Below are positions 22,181 through 32,639 of a stretch of 42,801 nt of DNA, one piece after another. The DNA comes from Fomitopsis serialis. Its lineage: Eukaryota; Basidiomycota; Agaricomycetes; Polyporales; Fomitopsidaceae. Under the pieces are notes generated by a model, which worked only from the letters and a program-made list of their open reading frames with translations, had not been told where the DNA came from and made no database searches. The stretch is taken from contig NW_025955299.1 in the NCBI RefSeq assembly GCF_022376445.1, forward strand, positions 1 to 42,801, written 5' to 3'. A program made the position numbers and the translations under genes. How positions within the stretch are numbered: position 1 is the stretch's first letter; each line of letters starts with the position of its first letter.

Positions 22181-22492
22181 CATGGCCCTCAGCTCCTGCC
22201 CTAAGGCTTCTGCATCGCACGGTCAGGCTGGCCGCGACTCGGTGGAACGTCCCACAGTCATATCTGGGCCAGTGTGGCGTTTCCAAGAATTCTGGGGGTC
22301 GCGGCAGTCACCGTGCGGCTCATCAAACTCTCGGTCGACACAGCTCTTCCTAATATACATGGCCTCGGTACGTCCTCGAGGCCGCCTTGCCACTTGCACC
22401 CCCACCCCCACCACTCCTCCGCATACGACTGGGCCTCCCCTCATAGCGCATACGTCCACGTCGCGTGCTCGCAGGGACGTGCGATTGCCCAG

Positions 22493-24177
22493 ATGTCTGA
22501 TCTCCAGCCTAGCGTTGGTCGTCTTCTGTCCATGACGATCCCAATTCGACTGACGCGCCGTTCACCTAGCATCTTCCCCCTGCCCCCGAGGACGCCTCAC
22601 ACGCACAAGTCGTGTCATCGAGTGCCGGCGACGATCATATTGGTGTCGGTCAGAGCCTTGCCGATGAACAGAATGACCAGAGACCAAGTGCCGATGAACA
22701 GAGCAATGAGGAATTCAGTGCCGATGATTGGATTTTCGACGAAGACATCGAAAATTGGATCTCCAGACGATGGCGGGACGCCCGTTCTCAAGGTACCCTG
22801 CCGCTGGCCCTCTCCGCTCGCATCCCGTTCGAGCTCTTCGAGATCATCGTCGACGAGATGGATCCTCCCACATTGATCGCCGCGGTACTGGTCTGCGCAG
22901 CATGGTACCCTCGAGCGATGTACAACCTCTACCACCCCCTCGAGATCCGCAGCCGCAGAAGCTTCAACCTTCTGTTCAAGCAGTGTCACGCGTCACCACG
23001 CGTCAAGCAGTGGCTCGCGAGCATATGCGAGCTGACGGTAGACGAGCAGTGGGATCACATCAGGGACATGCACAAGGACGACCTTAAGGTCCTGAAAAAG
23101 GGTGAATACGAGGACGGGAGCATGGGATCCGCGCAGCGTAGAAACAAGAGCAATAGTGACAAATCCTTCTTACAAGCACTACCGTCCGCGCTCGCTGGTC
23201 TGATGCCTCGTGTACGCATCCTTCACATCTCCAATGCAAGACTTCGCTTCATCCGCACCGAATTCTTCCTCGCCCTGTCGAGGTCCGAGTCTGTCAAGTC
23301 GTTGACGCTTTTCAACTGCCGACTGAACAACATCACGCAGCTGCGGCGGATTGTGTCTGCCTTCCCCCGGCGTACAGACCTCACGATGGAATCCGGTTTT
23401 TTCGCTCAGCATGCTGCCAGTTACGCGGGAGCCTCACTATTTCGGCCCCCATCTCACATGCGTCTTCGACACCTTAACGTCAGCGTGGATAATGAACGCA
23501 TGGTGACGTTCCTTGACTGGATGACACACTCAGACCTCTGCACCTCACTTGCAGACCTGACAATCTCCTCCTCCGAGTCCTCCTCCATGGCAATCACACC
23601 CCTTAACCAACTCCTCGAAACGGCGGGGGCATCGTTGACACGTTTTTACGAGAGTTTACCTGACGGTGAAGCCCATAAGTTGTCTTGCGTACAGACTTCA
23701 CTACTGATGCACATGCACAATGTAGGGTCTCACACAAATCTCTTGCAAAACACCGCCTTGCAATCCTTGCACTTCTCGCTGCGTAGCATCGGCCACATGC
23801 CCGAACACGAGGGGCCTCAGCGCGCGGCGTGGACCAGCGCAGCGGACGAGTTACACGGCATCTTCTCCACCGTCCGAAGCCGTCAGCTCGAGCACATCGG
23901 GGTTGACGTTACGGTTTACGTCGACCACAGTATTCTCGAGTCTGAGGAGCCAAGCGCTGTCCTCGAGAAGCTCGACCTGCGGGACCTGCACGAGGTCATG
24001 AGCCAGCCATACTTCGACACATTGAAGGATGTCGAGGCGACGGTGACGCTGATGCCTCTGCCAACTGGTCAGACCAAGTCGGATGTGGACAGCATCGCTC
24101 AGAAGCTCGCGGCCATGTTACATGGCATATTGCAGCCATGGTCTGCTCGTGGCATAGTCACCGTCACCCGGTTCTGA
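22493..24177 (+). CDS. F-box/LRR-like protein, copy E, intact
   Basis: Exons 22493-22517 (MSDLQPSV), 22610-23665 and 23726-24177 give 510 residues in frame. The long frame alone opens at GTG 22612 and has no ATG before the F-box, hence the short first exon; an ATG at 22359 is an alternative start that also splices in phase. After an acidic, low-complexity N-terminus (ADEQSNEEFSADDW) comes the F-box, ARIPFELFEIIVDEMD to VCAAWYPRAM, then RSRRSFNLLFKQ and a leucine-rich region with motifs such as LHISNARLRFI and SLTLFNCRLNNITQLRRI. The tail has LDLRDLHEVMSQPYFDTLKD and WSARGIVTVT. F-box proteins bind Skp1 and bring substrates to SCF ubiquitin ligase; the target is unknown. The late intron is 60 bp and stop-free, so a retained form adds 20 residues. 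Confidence 0.8.
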
Positions 24178-24200
24178 ATTCGCGTATCAATACTGCAAAT

Positions 24201-24254
24201 GTGAGTGACCCCGCTTGCACACACACGTCCGTCTTACTCTTGCCTCCCGTTCAG
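24201..24254 (+). other. 3' UTR intron of F-box E
   Basis: Exact counterpart of 4355-4408: GTGAGT donor, CCCGTTCAG acceptor, 54 bp, starting 23 bp after the stop. This is close enough to the stop that nonsense-mediated decay is not expected. Confidence 0.55.
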
Positions 24255-24540
24255 CCATTCGGCATCACTCAGGAGTCCTCGCGCTGAAGCCGCCGCCCGT
24301 CATCCGATCGGTACAGACGGAGGTGGTGGCAGCGAGGCATCGTCACCGCCCGTACGGAGCGCGGGTCGATGCGAGGGGATCGGCCGTTCAAACGTTCGCA
24401 AGCGGTCGTCTGGCTCCCTCTTATCTATCCCCCGATTCAGTGGAAGGACGATTTTCTTGGCTTCGGTATGGGATTCACTCGGATTCGGTATGGGCACTGT
24501 CTGCATTGACTTATGCTTGCTACAACGACTGAAATGTGGT

Positions 24541-25065
24541 GCGCTTGGACGATGACCGAATGTACGATACATCGATGTTTTGGGCTCGAGGGTGTTGGTG
24601 TGTGATTGGATCATGCTTCTCCGTCGCTACGATCCAACAAATTGTGTTTCGATTCCCTGTTATCGTGTTCGTGTCCATAACGTACACGTAGGTCAGTAAG
24701 AGTTGTCGGTCAGCAATCAACACCGCAGCGCGTGAGCACTCCCCAGGGCGAGGGGCGAGTCACGTACGCAAGGGACCTCCTGCGGGACCGTATGCATAAT
24801 CGAGACAGTCAAGAGATGATAAACTACTATCCCGAGCGCATCAAATGACACGACCGATGTTCGCACGTATGCGACCGAGGAGTTGGTTCGAGAGAAGCCG
24901 GGAGCAGGTTACAGACGTACCCGCCACAAAGTCAAGCATCCGCGCGCAGGTGGCCCCGCTGGCGGATTCTGATGGGACGTTTAACAATGCAACGGAGACT
25001 GGAAAGGATGAGACAAGTACCTCTAGTCGACAAGGAGCGCATCGCCTTTCCTGAGTATCCTGGGT
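24541..25065. other. No gene seen
   Basis: Diverged continuation of the F-box 3' flank to about 24700. Then a stretch around 24855-24930 resembles 30985-31045, both ending GAGAGAAGCCG followed by a related tail. No open gene recognised. Confidence 0.35.
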
Positions 25066-25068
25066 GCG

Positions 25069-25281
25069 TCAGACCCGTGTGAATGTCTTGTCCGTGGCAG
25101 CTACGAAGTCGGCTACACCTCTGAGTGTCTGCTCCGCGTCGCTGCCAATCAAATTGCGGAACAGTACGTGGATGGCTGGCAGCAATGAACTGAACCTTGC
25201 GTGCGCGAACGGCACGATCGAGCGACAGGACGAATGCCCTAAAGGTTGAATCTCACCTAAAATAGAGCGACCGTGGCGCAT
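25069..25281 (-). CDS. Unrecognised minus-strand coding stretch
   Basis: A 70-codon frame reads HSSCRSIVPFAHARFSSLLP, then AIHVLFRNLIGSDAEQTLRG and VADFVAATDKTFTRV. The amphipathic pattern looks like protein rather than a shadow frame, and no better frame overlaps it. No family recognised. It may be an exon of the same decayed minus-strand gene as 25742-26017. Confidence 0.3.
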   Translation of the reverse strand: MRHGRSILGEIQPLGHSSCRSIVPFAHARFSSLLPAIHVLFRNLIGSDAEQTLRGVADFVAATDKTFTRV

Positions 25282-25289
25282 ACAGTCGC

Positions 25290-25735
25290 AGAGCCCACTC
25301 TCGTAGCAGAGGCAGGCAACTCCCCGTCACACTCTCGGTCATGTTTGCGAGACGATAGGTGTACAGGCTCGGGTCTGGACATGTACCAATCAGCAGTGAT
25401 ACATACGGTTTGATTGCAGTAATGGCTCACCTACAGTATCGTCATTGCCTCTTCCGTTGTTCCTCTCTCTTCGTTCTATCGATTTCATTTTGCAGCATTG
25501 CCAACCAGCGTGGCACGTAGAGAAGAGTCGACCGCCGCGTTGGGCCCTTGGAAGTTGGAACACGAAGCCAGACCCCGTGACACGCGTACGGGCTGTTCAG
25601 CATCGCAGAAGGGACACAAAACTGTCAAATCTGAAATGGGGTAAACCTTCGAATGGATGGGATGAGGCTGGCTAGTAGTACGGGTGGTTAGCTGTGGTTA
25701 GATGCGCGAGGAGCCTACCAATTGCAGAGTCGCAC
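25290..25735. other. No gene seen
   Basis: Short frames only; no repeat relationship noticed. Confidence 0.3.
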
Positions 25736-25741
25736 ACCTTG

Positions 25742-26017
25742 TCATGGGTAGCGTCTAGCTGTGAGTATCGCTTGAACAGGCTGACTTGCACGTTGACCCA
25801 CACACTGGCTACAGGTACTAGCAGCAAAGCGAGTGCAGATGGTCATTGCGGCAGGCTGGCATCGACGCATCAACTCGACTGCAAGTCCGAGTAAAGACTT
25901 GTCGAAGACGATGCCAGTGCTTGGTCGGAGCAGCGGAGGCGCCGACCGGACGAATCTCGGCCTATTATTCCACCGTTGCGCGACGGCTTTCAAGTCCTCA
26001 ATGCTCTCGACGTCCAC
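25742..26017 (-). CDS. Unrecognised minus-strand coding stretch
   Basis: The frame starts MDVESIEDLKAVAQRWNN and continues SAPPLLRPSTGIVFDKSLLG, LAVELMRRCQPAAMTICTRF. It looks like real coding sequence, but splice sites at its ends are not clear and no domain is recognised. A second minus frame (26059-26439) lies upstream. Possibly one decayed gene. Confidence 0.25.
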   Translation of the reverse strand: MDVESIEDLKAVAQRWNNRPRFVRSAPPLLRPSTGIVFDKSLLGLAVELMRRCQPAAMTICTRFAASTCSQCVGQRASQPVQAILTARRYP

Positions 26018-26399
26018 CGTGCACGTTCATATTCTACGCACTGGCAGTACTTACTTGGTCACACTCTTGTCAACACGACTCGCGCTCCAACTGGATCACT
26101 CCTCTGAGCTCTCCTCGCCACGGACCACGGTCTCTCTGTCGAACGTTTCCTGTTGTCTTGAATTGCTCGGGAGGTCCGTCGTTGAGCTAGGGCGACTGGC
26201 TGCTCAGCATGGTCTACCACCTGAGGCCTGAGGCCCAGTGCGCAAGAACTGTGCTGCATCTGGCGGTACCATGAGCGGAGCGCGGCGATGCAGGGTGCTT
26301 GGGTGTACGTGATGTGATGAAGTAGAGTCCCTTGCAGTCGTTCGTGGGGTGAGTCCGTCTCGGTCCTGATGTATGCTGCGTTATCCGACGTATACGATG

Positions 26400-26580
26400 C
26401 AGGATATGTGATCAGCCATACTTTGACATGACGAAGCATGTCGCAGTGGAGATGGAGCTCAACGTTCTACGGGGTTGGAGCAAGGCAGACATAGACGGCA
26501 TTGGTCGGACGGTCGTTACCGTGTTTCGACGCTTGCTCCGGCTATGGTCTGACCGCGGTACAGTCGATATTACCTGGGCG
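26400..26580 (+). pseudogene. F-box C-terminal fragment
   Basis: Encodes ISQPYFDMTKHVAVEMEL and, after a linker, RRLLRLWSDRGTVDITWA, matching the last 60 or so residues of the F-box copies (SQPYFDTLKHVEV, WSARGIVNVTWA). Everything upstream in the gene is missing and replaced by unrelated sequence, so it is a truncated relic. It is closest in style to copies F and J, which also have WSDRGIV. Confidence 0.7.
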
Positions 26581-26619
26581 TGTAACAATCACTCTGTTGT
26601 TCTCGAGCGGCTATGAATG

Positions 26620-27145
26620 ACATGCCGGCGAGTGCACTCTGCTTCGACGTAAGCTTGAGCCCTTGCTCATTCCCGTGCTCAACTGATTGAGCAGAACGCT
26701 TCATGACGAAGACACACCCGTCGATTGCTCCCGTAATTCTGCGAGTCCCATCTAGCTTCTCTGGCACAAACACTTCAGTTTCAGCGTCATTTCGTGGTCA
26801 AGGACAAGCTCAACATAGAGAAATTATGGGCTGCGCCGCTGACAATCCCTGAAAGGTGTTCAGAATCTTGGTAGTCCATCGTCACGCCAACTCAGATGCA
26901 GATATCGCGCTGTATGGCGAGCCTCGGTTTCATACCAGAGCGTTCGTATAGTGCAGTTTGTGAGTCATACTAGGTGCTGTAGTTCGCCCCGTCGCTTCCC
27001 TACTTTGCTGATTCTATCTTGCACACTTGTGTTGCTCGTATCGCACGTGAAGCTTGAAGCGTGAAGGACCACCCCGAACGTCAGCTGTAGTTCAACGTAC
27101 AACCCCAACAGTACGAGGATGGTATGCAGAGACATATCGAAGAGT
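26620..27145. other. No gene seen
   Basis: No open frame of note and no repeat match found by eye between the F-box relic and module 2. Confidence 0.35.
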
Positions 27146-27149
27146 TGGA

Positions 27150-27430
27150 CGAATCACCGTGAGTAAATTCGTGCTCGCTAGGATCTACTATGTCCTCCGT
27201 ATCTGATGAGCTCTTGAATCCCCGCGACGCGTTAGGTCAGGCAGCGGACGTCTCGATGCAACCAGGCCGAGCCTGCTTTGTTATTCGAAATCTGCCCCGG
27301 GCCAGTACGTGTCATTGGATCATCATGCCAACGACTGCTTCGCAACGCTTCCGTATCACACTCCTCACTACCCTGAACCACAGATAACTATCGTCCGGAC
27401 GCGTTCTCAGGCTATGCAGTACCTCGCCGC
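27150..27430 (+). other. Module 2, weak copy
   Basis: Shares TTCGTGCTCGCTAG, CTCTTGAA and the CGATGCAACCAGGCCGA region with 11520-11680. Strongly decayed and shorter than other copies. Confidence 0.3.
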
Positions 27431-27539
27431 AGTTCGAGGACCCCAGGACCCGGTCGAGCAGGAGGACTGACGCCAAAGATACTCCTACAATGCGGGAGAT
27501 ACTTAATCAGCAGGCCGTTGTCTTGGTGTGGTGCGTAGC

Positions 27540-28610
27540 CTGCTCTTGAGATGTCAAGCTGAACTTCCCCGACAGGGCGCCATTGGGGCCCTAAATCGCC
27601 TGGCGGTGCTTCGTACGTACGGCTTCCGCAAACGCGAACGGGATTTCTCTAAAAAGCAAGAAGCTGTACCTGGCGAGGATGACTGTACGGACGAGGTCCG
27701 TAAGCTCGAACGCGAGTTGTGTGGCCCGTAGGCAAGATTCGTTTTCGGGCTATTTTTCTGTCGGGGACGCTCACCCTTTAGGTTGGCTCTTAATCGGTGA
27801 AAAGCATGTCCAGGAAAAGCTCCTGGCTGGCCGAGCTGGTGATGATGCTTGTATTCACCTTCCCCGACGCAGCAGGCCTACGCGCGATCCAGCGAACGTT
27901 CCATACACGAAATTGGTATGGTCGAACACTAGCACATCTGTCCCCAGGTGGCCACTCCGCAGGTTCTTCATGGCCCGTGCGCGCGGTACGGACCCTATCT
28001 GGGTTGGCAGCCTCCCCGGGACGTGTTCCGACCTACGATGTCTTGTCTCGATCCACGCGGAAACAGGACATATATGTGCCCAGCGCCCTCAATGCGTAAT
28101 CAATCACTGCTTCTGGTAAATTATGAGTCTCCGCTTCACACCCGTCCATGACTGACCGTTTTTGTTGAGGAACGACTCCGACTGTATAGGCTGGAGCTTC
28201 CTGGTGAACGCGGTGCGTGACTAGTGTGCCCGTGCGCCACTACGGTGTAATTCTACATGCAAATGCACATACTCATATGTGAACGACTGCAGAGGGCCAT
28301 GCCTCGCCATTTGTCGCTTAATATGGACACCCGGGCCCACACGCACGGCCAATAGTCTTGCACATATAAAGACCACTTTTCGCGGTGCGTATTCCCTTGG
28401 CGGTCTTAAAATGACTTGGAGGGGCATACACTCAGAATTGGGATGTGATTGCCTCGTGGCCGTCGTTCCATATTCACGGAGCGCTCTTGGGTCTGCCCCC
28501 CTTCCCCGTTGTCCCTTTCCTTGCCGATATGCCTTGAAAGTACCGCTCTCATCGATGCCCAGCGGTCGCGCATTTGATGTGCCACCAGGACTTTCTCTCG
28601 CCTCGAGAGA
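27540..28610. other. Module 3, copy upstream of F-box F
   Basis: Matched to 12240-13235 in order and sequence, including GCGATCCAGCGAACGTTCC near 27885 and the CGCGGTGCGTATTCC block near 28381. A CCAAT and a TATAAA-like motif near 28350-28370 could be a promoter, but their distance to the gene is long. Reading frames differ from the other copy in several places. Confidence 0.4.
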
Positions 28611-28615
28611 CGCGG

Positions 28616-28626
28616 TTAGGGTTAGG
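28616..28626 (+). promoter_or_regulatory. TTAGGG element upstream of F-box F
   Basis: One perfect TTAGGG followed by TTAGG, about 280 bp before the F-box exon. It keeps the position of the element in copies A, C and E although the rest of the flank is well diverged. Confidence 0.45.
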
Positions 28627-28878
28627 AGCACTGACTCCTGCTTCAGCTTGCTTTGTCAAGCTAGTCAATTCTATGCAAGGAAGTTGCACAAATCGCCATG
28701 TCCGCTCTGTTACTGCGCCTCCATTCACGACTGCGTTGCCACTCACAACGCGCGCGCGGCGACTGTACGGAATACCCTTTCTCTTCCTCCTCGACCTTGC
28801 GTGAACGTCACCCAGAATGCGGACTAGAGTTGGTTCCTCTCCTGTTCGTGCGAGAACCTAGCTGATGTATACGCGCAG

Positions 28879-30378
28879 TCCCCCTCCACCGAAAGTGTGC
28901 CACTGGAAAGCGCACTTGAAGTCACGCAACGGAGTGCCAATGGGCATCTTTGCAGTGGTCAGAACAGTACCGATGATGACACAGACAGTGAAGAGGAATC
29001 GAGTGCCGATGATAGGTACTGGCCATGGAGCCCCTGGGACGACGCCCGCTTTCAAGGCACTCTGCCACACATCCTCTCCGCTCGCATCCCGCTCGAGGTT
29101 TTTGGACTCATCATCAATGAGACGGACCAACCCACTTCGGCAGCCGCGGCGTTGGTCTGCACGGCTTGGTACTCTCGAGCGATGCGCGTCCTCTACCATG
29201 AAATCCAGATCAACGACCGTACGAGCTTTGACATGCTGTCCAAGCAGTGTCGCGCGTCTCCGCGCGTGAAGAGGTGGCTCGCTACCACGCACGAGCTAGT
29301 GGCCAAAGACAATGAATGCGTGTTCAGAACAATTGCGAGAGGCCCTCCATTCCTTCAGGTGCTACCCATTGCACTCGTTCATGCAATGCCTGGCGTACGC
29401 ACCCTTGACATCGCAGGAGGAGATCTTCGTTTCGTCCGACCGGCTTTCTTGGTTGGCCTGTCGCACTTCAAGGCTGTCACGTCGTTGTTCCTGCGCGAGT
29501 GCAATTTGAACAACATTGAACAGCTGCGGCGCATCGTCTTTGCCTTCCCTAAGCTGACGGACCTCAGTATAACCCATATCAGTCTCACTCAACAACTCAG
29601 AGGTCCTGCCTGCAACATGGGAGCCACACTGGTTCAGTCCCCACGTCTTCGACGCCTTCGAATCGATCTCACCACCGAATCAATGGCAACGTTCGTTGAC
29701 TGCATGACACGCTCAGGCTGTTTGACCTCCCTCGAAGAGCTAACACCTTTGATGGACAGTAGATATGAATACTTTGCACATACCATGAGCAAAGCCCTCG
29801 AAGCCGCAGGGGCATCCCTAACTCTGTATCACGAACAGTGGGCAGGGAACGAATGCGAAACTGACGGTAAGAGTACTTGTCAACTCCCACCAGACCTCGC
29901 CGCTGATGCACATGCACAACGTACTATGTATGTAGGTGATGATCACGGCATTCTATCGCAAAACACCGCCCTGCGATCCTTAGAATTCACGATGAACGAT
30001 ATCAACCCAGACATCGGAGATCGGGCACTTCTCTGGTGGGTCAATTGGGTGGACGAGTTGTACGGTGTCCTCTCCAACATCCGGGGTCCTGATCTCGAGC
30101 GCATCAAAATCCAATCCAATCTTGGTTACAACACAAGCGACCACGATTACAAAGAACTGGACATTGTCCTCAAGAAGGTCGATTTCGTGGCCTTGCACGA
30201 GGTCATGGGCCGGTCATATTTCGACGTTCTGGAGGATGTTGAGGTAGAGATGGGCCTAATCGGAGTAATGGATGACAGCATAGTTGACGACGTCGGTCGG
30301 AAACTCAGACGCGTGTACCGTGGTTTGCTGCGGCCATGGTCTGACCGCGGTATAGTCAGCGTCACCCGATGGATATAA
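28879..30378 (+). CDS. F-box/LRR-like protein, copy F, open
   Basis: Exons 28879-29866 and 29936-30378 are in frame to the stop after RGIVSVTRWI. An upstream exon must supply the start, because the open frame begins at a GTG and has no ATG before the F-box; an acceptor (CGCGCAG) sits at 28878. The acidic N-terminus (STDDDTDSEEESSADD) precedes the F-box, ARIPLEVFGLIINETD to VCTAWYSRAM, then RTSFDMLSKQ and leucine-rich repeats (LDIAGGDLRFVRPAFLVGLS). The late intron is 69 bp, a multiple of three and stop-free. It is clearly diverged from A/C/E/G and lacks their early intron. Role as for copy E: a likely SCF adaptor with unknown target. Confidence 0.75.
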   Translation, partial: SPSTESVPLESALEVTQRSANGHLCSGQNSTDDDTDSEEESSADDRYWPWSPWDDARFQGTLPHILSARIPLEVFGLIINETDQPTSAAAALVCTAWYSRAMRVLYHEIQINDRTSFDMLSKQCRASPRVKRWLATTHELVAKDNECVFRTIARGPPFLQVLPIALVHAMPGVRTLDIAGGDLRFVRPAFLVGLSHFKAVTSLFLRECNLNNIEQLRRIVFAFPKLTDLSITHISLTQQLRGPACNMGATLVQSPRLRRLRIDLTTESMATFVDCMTRSGCLTSLEELTPLMDSRYEYFAHTMSKALEAAGASLTLYHEQWAGNECETDGKSTCQLPPDLAADAHAQRTMYVGDDHGILSQNTALRSLEFTMNDINPDIGDRALLWWVNWVDELYGVLSNIRGPDLERIKIQSNLGYNTSDHDYKELDIVLKKVDFVALHEVMGRSYFDVLEDVEVEMGLIGVMDDSIVDDVGRKLRRVYRGLLRPWSDRGIVSVTRWI

Positions 30379-30407
30379 CACTGAGATTAGCTCTGCGCAT
30401 TGTAGAC

Positions 30408-30469
30408 GTGAGTGAGCTCGTTTGTATACACACACATATATCTCACCCCTGCCCCCGCCATTCCGATAG
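30408..30469 (+). other. 3' UTR intron of F-box F
   Basis: GTGAGT donor 29 bp after the stop. The acceptor is less clear than in A/C/E/G; CCGATAG at 30469 gives 62 bp. Confidence 0.35.
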
Positions 30470-30479
30470 GCTGACTGCT

Positions 30480-31100
30480 CTACGGCAGGTCACCCGATCG
30501 GCACAGCGGCAATACAGAGACATCGTCCCCAGCAGCATCCTCGGCGCGCGGGTCGATAGGAGCGACTGGCTCGCTCACAAGAGACTGCCAAGGCTGGATG
30601 GATACTCAATGCGCTGGACGCGAGACCTGCCAGCGGTGCTGATAGCTCCGGCGAGTACGGTTGTATTATCACTTCCCTCTTTGACTACTTAAGCCCATCG
30701 CTATAATTCAACGAGACGCACATAAATGTAATCAATGCGCGGGCTTCACGTCAACGAAAGGCATAGACCAGATTGTGTGCAGTATCACAAGAGTATGCGT
30801 TTGGATGCCCCGCACGAGCAGATATGCGAGTCAATCAAGTCACTCAGCAGCGACCGATCAGCGCAAGAGCCCTCCGTGACGAGTGGCGTTGAGAGGAATG
30901 GACCCCGTCGGAAAGGCGAATCGGAGGAGACGAAGGTTCGGAGGAGCCACTTTATGCAGCGTACACCAGGTGACGAAGCCAGCATTCGCGCGCATGGGAT
31001 CCAGAGAAGAGGTTGAGAGAAGCCGCGGAAGATGTAGACGCACCTAGTATTCGCTGAATCTGGCTCGGAGGCATCTCGTACGCATACGACGGATGCAATG
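30480..31100. other. No gene seen
   Basis: Spacer between F-box F and X copy 4. Around 30985-31045 it resembles 24855-24930. Frames are short and unsupported. Confidence 0.35.
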
Positions 31101-31103
31101 AAC

Positions 31104-32441
31104 CTATAGGTTACGCAGCGGCGCACTCGTTCTCATTGCCACATGTATCGGTTGGCGGGCTCTGCGTCGGTGGTGATGAGCTGAAAGACCAAGTTTCTCG
31201 AAAAACAGGAATACTCGCCAAGTTGCCTTGGGCGAACTTGTCGTGACGCCAGTCGTGCCCCAGGACAGTCCACGGACGCGCAGGTGGCGAACATTTATGT
31301 TCAAGCTGAAGAGAAGAGCCCGCTTGCGTACCTGACAGCCATTGTCTTGTCCAATCTTCTCGTCTCTTCTCTCTCGAGGCTTCTTGAGTTGTCATCAAGC
31401 TGGACCTGTACGGAGAACTGCTCGGTCATGGTGCCGCGTCTTCTCGTCGCAGAACGCGGATAGGGCTGTCAAGTGTGTATCCCTCGCTCAAAGCAAGTTC
31501 GTGGAAGACGTGGAGCAGGGGTGTGCTCACTGGAATAGTAGTCGAAGAGCCCTCATAGTTCCCGTTGTGCGACGGAGGGTGAAAGGGTTCCGGAGAAGGA
31601 GCGCGAGCTGAGTCCTAGGCCGCGCATCCAGGCAAGATTTAGCAGAACGTTATCATATCCGATCGCTGTAGGTATAGAGGGCTAGGTATCAGAGGGTGCG
31701 TGGAGGAGATTTGAAGAGTACTTGGAAGTAACTTGGCTCGAAGAGGCCTGAAGAGGCTTGAAGAGGCTTGTAGAAGCATGAAAAGACTTGCAGAGACTTG
31801 AGGCCTTGAGGAGGGCGTGTGCTCAAGCCTCAAAAGACGTGCAAGAGATGAAGCGACTCAGCAAGCGCGGTGAAGAGGCGCTCGACCGCTCCGAGTCCAC
31901 TGTTGTTCTGGACGTCGACCAACGCGACCCCGCCGACCTTCTCTCCGACCCAACTTTTCGCTGTTCTTGCGGATCCCGTTGGCCTAGCGACTCGCAGCAC
32001 CTGTACCATGTCCACGTAGGTTGCAAGTGCCGCCGGGACCCAGGTTCGCATCCGTAGTACATCTGTACATTGTAGTCCGTCGCGCGGGCCTCGACTGACG
32101 CGTTCGTTCTTAGCGTGAATTGGCCGTTCAACCTTGTAACGCGACCATATAAAATGCAGGTATCCTTCTATGATATGAAGTGTCTACCGCGAAATGCATC
32201 ATCGGACATGTCTACAGAACGAACAGGCGGCCCCGACAATGGTCGGTACGGCTGCCACGGCATCAATCTGCTTGGTGCTCTCCATGTACGTACGGCTCTC
32301 AACGCGGGCTCTCGACTGCGCGGCGTCGGCTTCAGCCTGCGCGTCCTGTCCAAGCCGTGCTGCACCAATGGCATGTTCGACCATTGGTTCGACCCATCCT
32401 TCTGCATGAGCGATGGCCAGCTGGGTCATCCCGAGGTCCAA
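31104..32441 (-). pseudogene. X-family multi-exon gene, copy 4
   Basis: The best-preserved X copy. The 5' end frame from 32441 reads MDLGMTQLAIAHAEGWVEPM, AIGAARLGQDAQAEADAAQS and YMESTKQIDAVAAVPTIVGA, helical in character. A middle frame has VLRVARPTGSARTAKSWVGE then GVALVDVQNN. Near the 3' end come ELALSEGYTLDSPIRVLRRE, a basic exon (REKRREDWTRQWLS) before GTACGC, RGLSWGTTGVTTSSPKA, and the last exon (31104-31161), RARQPIHVAMRTSAPLRNL, with a stop. The donor before the last exon is damaged compared with copy 2 (no GTGAGT), and a tandem-repeat patch interrupts the middle. It starts about 200 bp from F-box G on the other strand, so the two would share a divergent promoter. Family unknown. Confidence 0.4.
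31719..31812 (+). repeat. Degenerate 10-11 bp tandem repeat
   Basis: About eight imperfect copies of a CTTGAAGAGG-like unit run across this stretch, purine-rich on the plus strand. It lies inside X copy 4 and is not seen in the other X copies, so it is a local expansion after duplication. Confidence 0.7.
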
Positions 32442-32639
32442 CTGTGCTCTCCTCGCTGAGGCGCTGATGATCTACCGAACCTCAGTATCTTGCCGGCCGT
32501 CGACGCTCTCCAATGCTGTGGGGAGGGTTAATACTTGTGCCACCCGAGGCCACTCCAATACCTGTGTGTGCGCTCACAGCTGCGCCCTCTCTTTAGTGCA
32601 TACATCCAGGTCGTGTACGCGTAGGTTGTGAGTGCTTCG

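Larger units (their letters stand above)
19847..24540. repeat. Segmental duplication, copy 2
   Basis: Second copy of 1-4694, direct orientation, offset 19846-19850 bp. Unlike copy 1, its F-box gene is open. The left flank continues into more X-family sequence, so the true duplication probably began further left than the window lets one see in copy 1. Confidence 0.95.
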
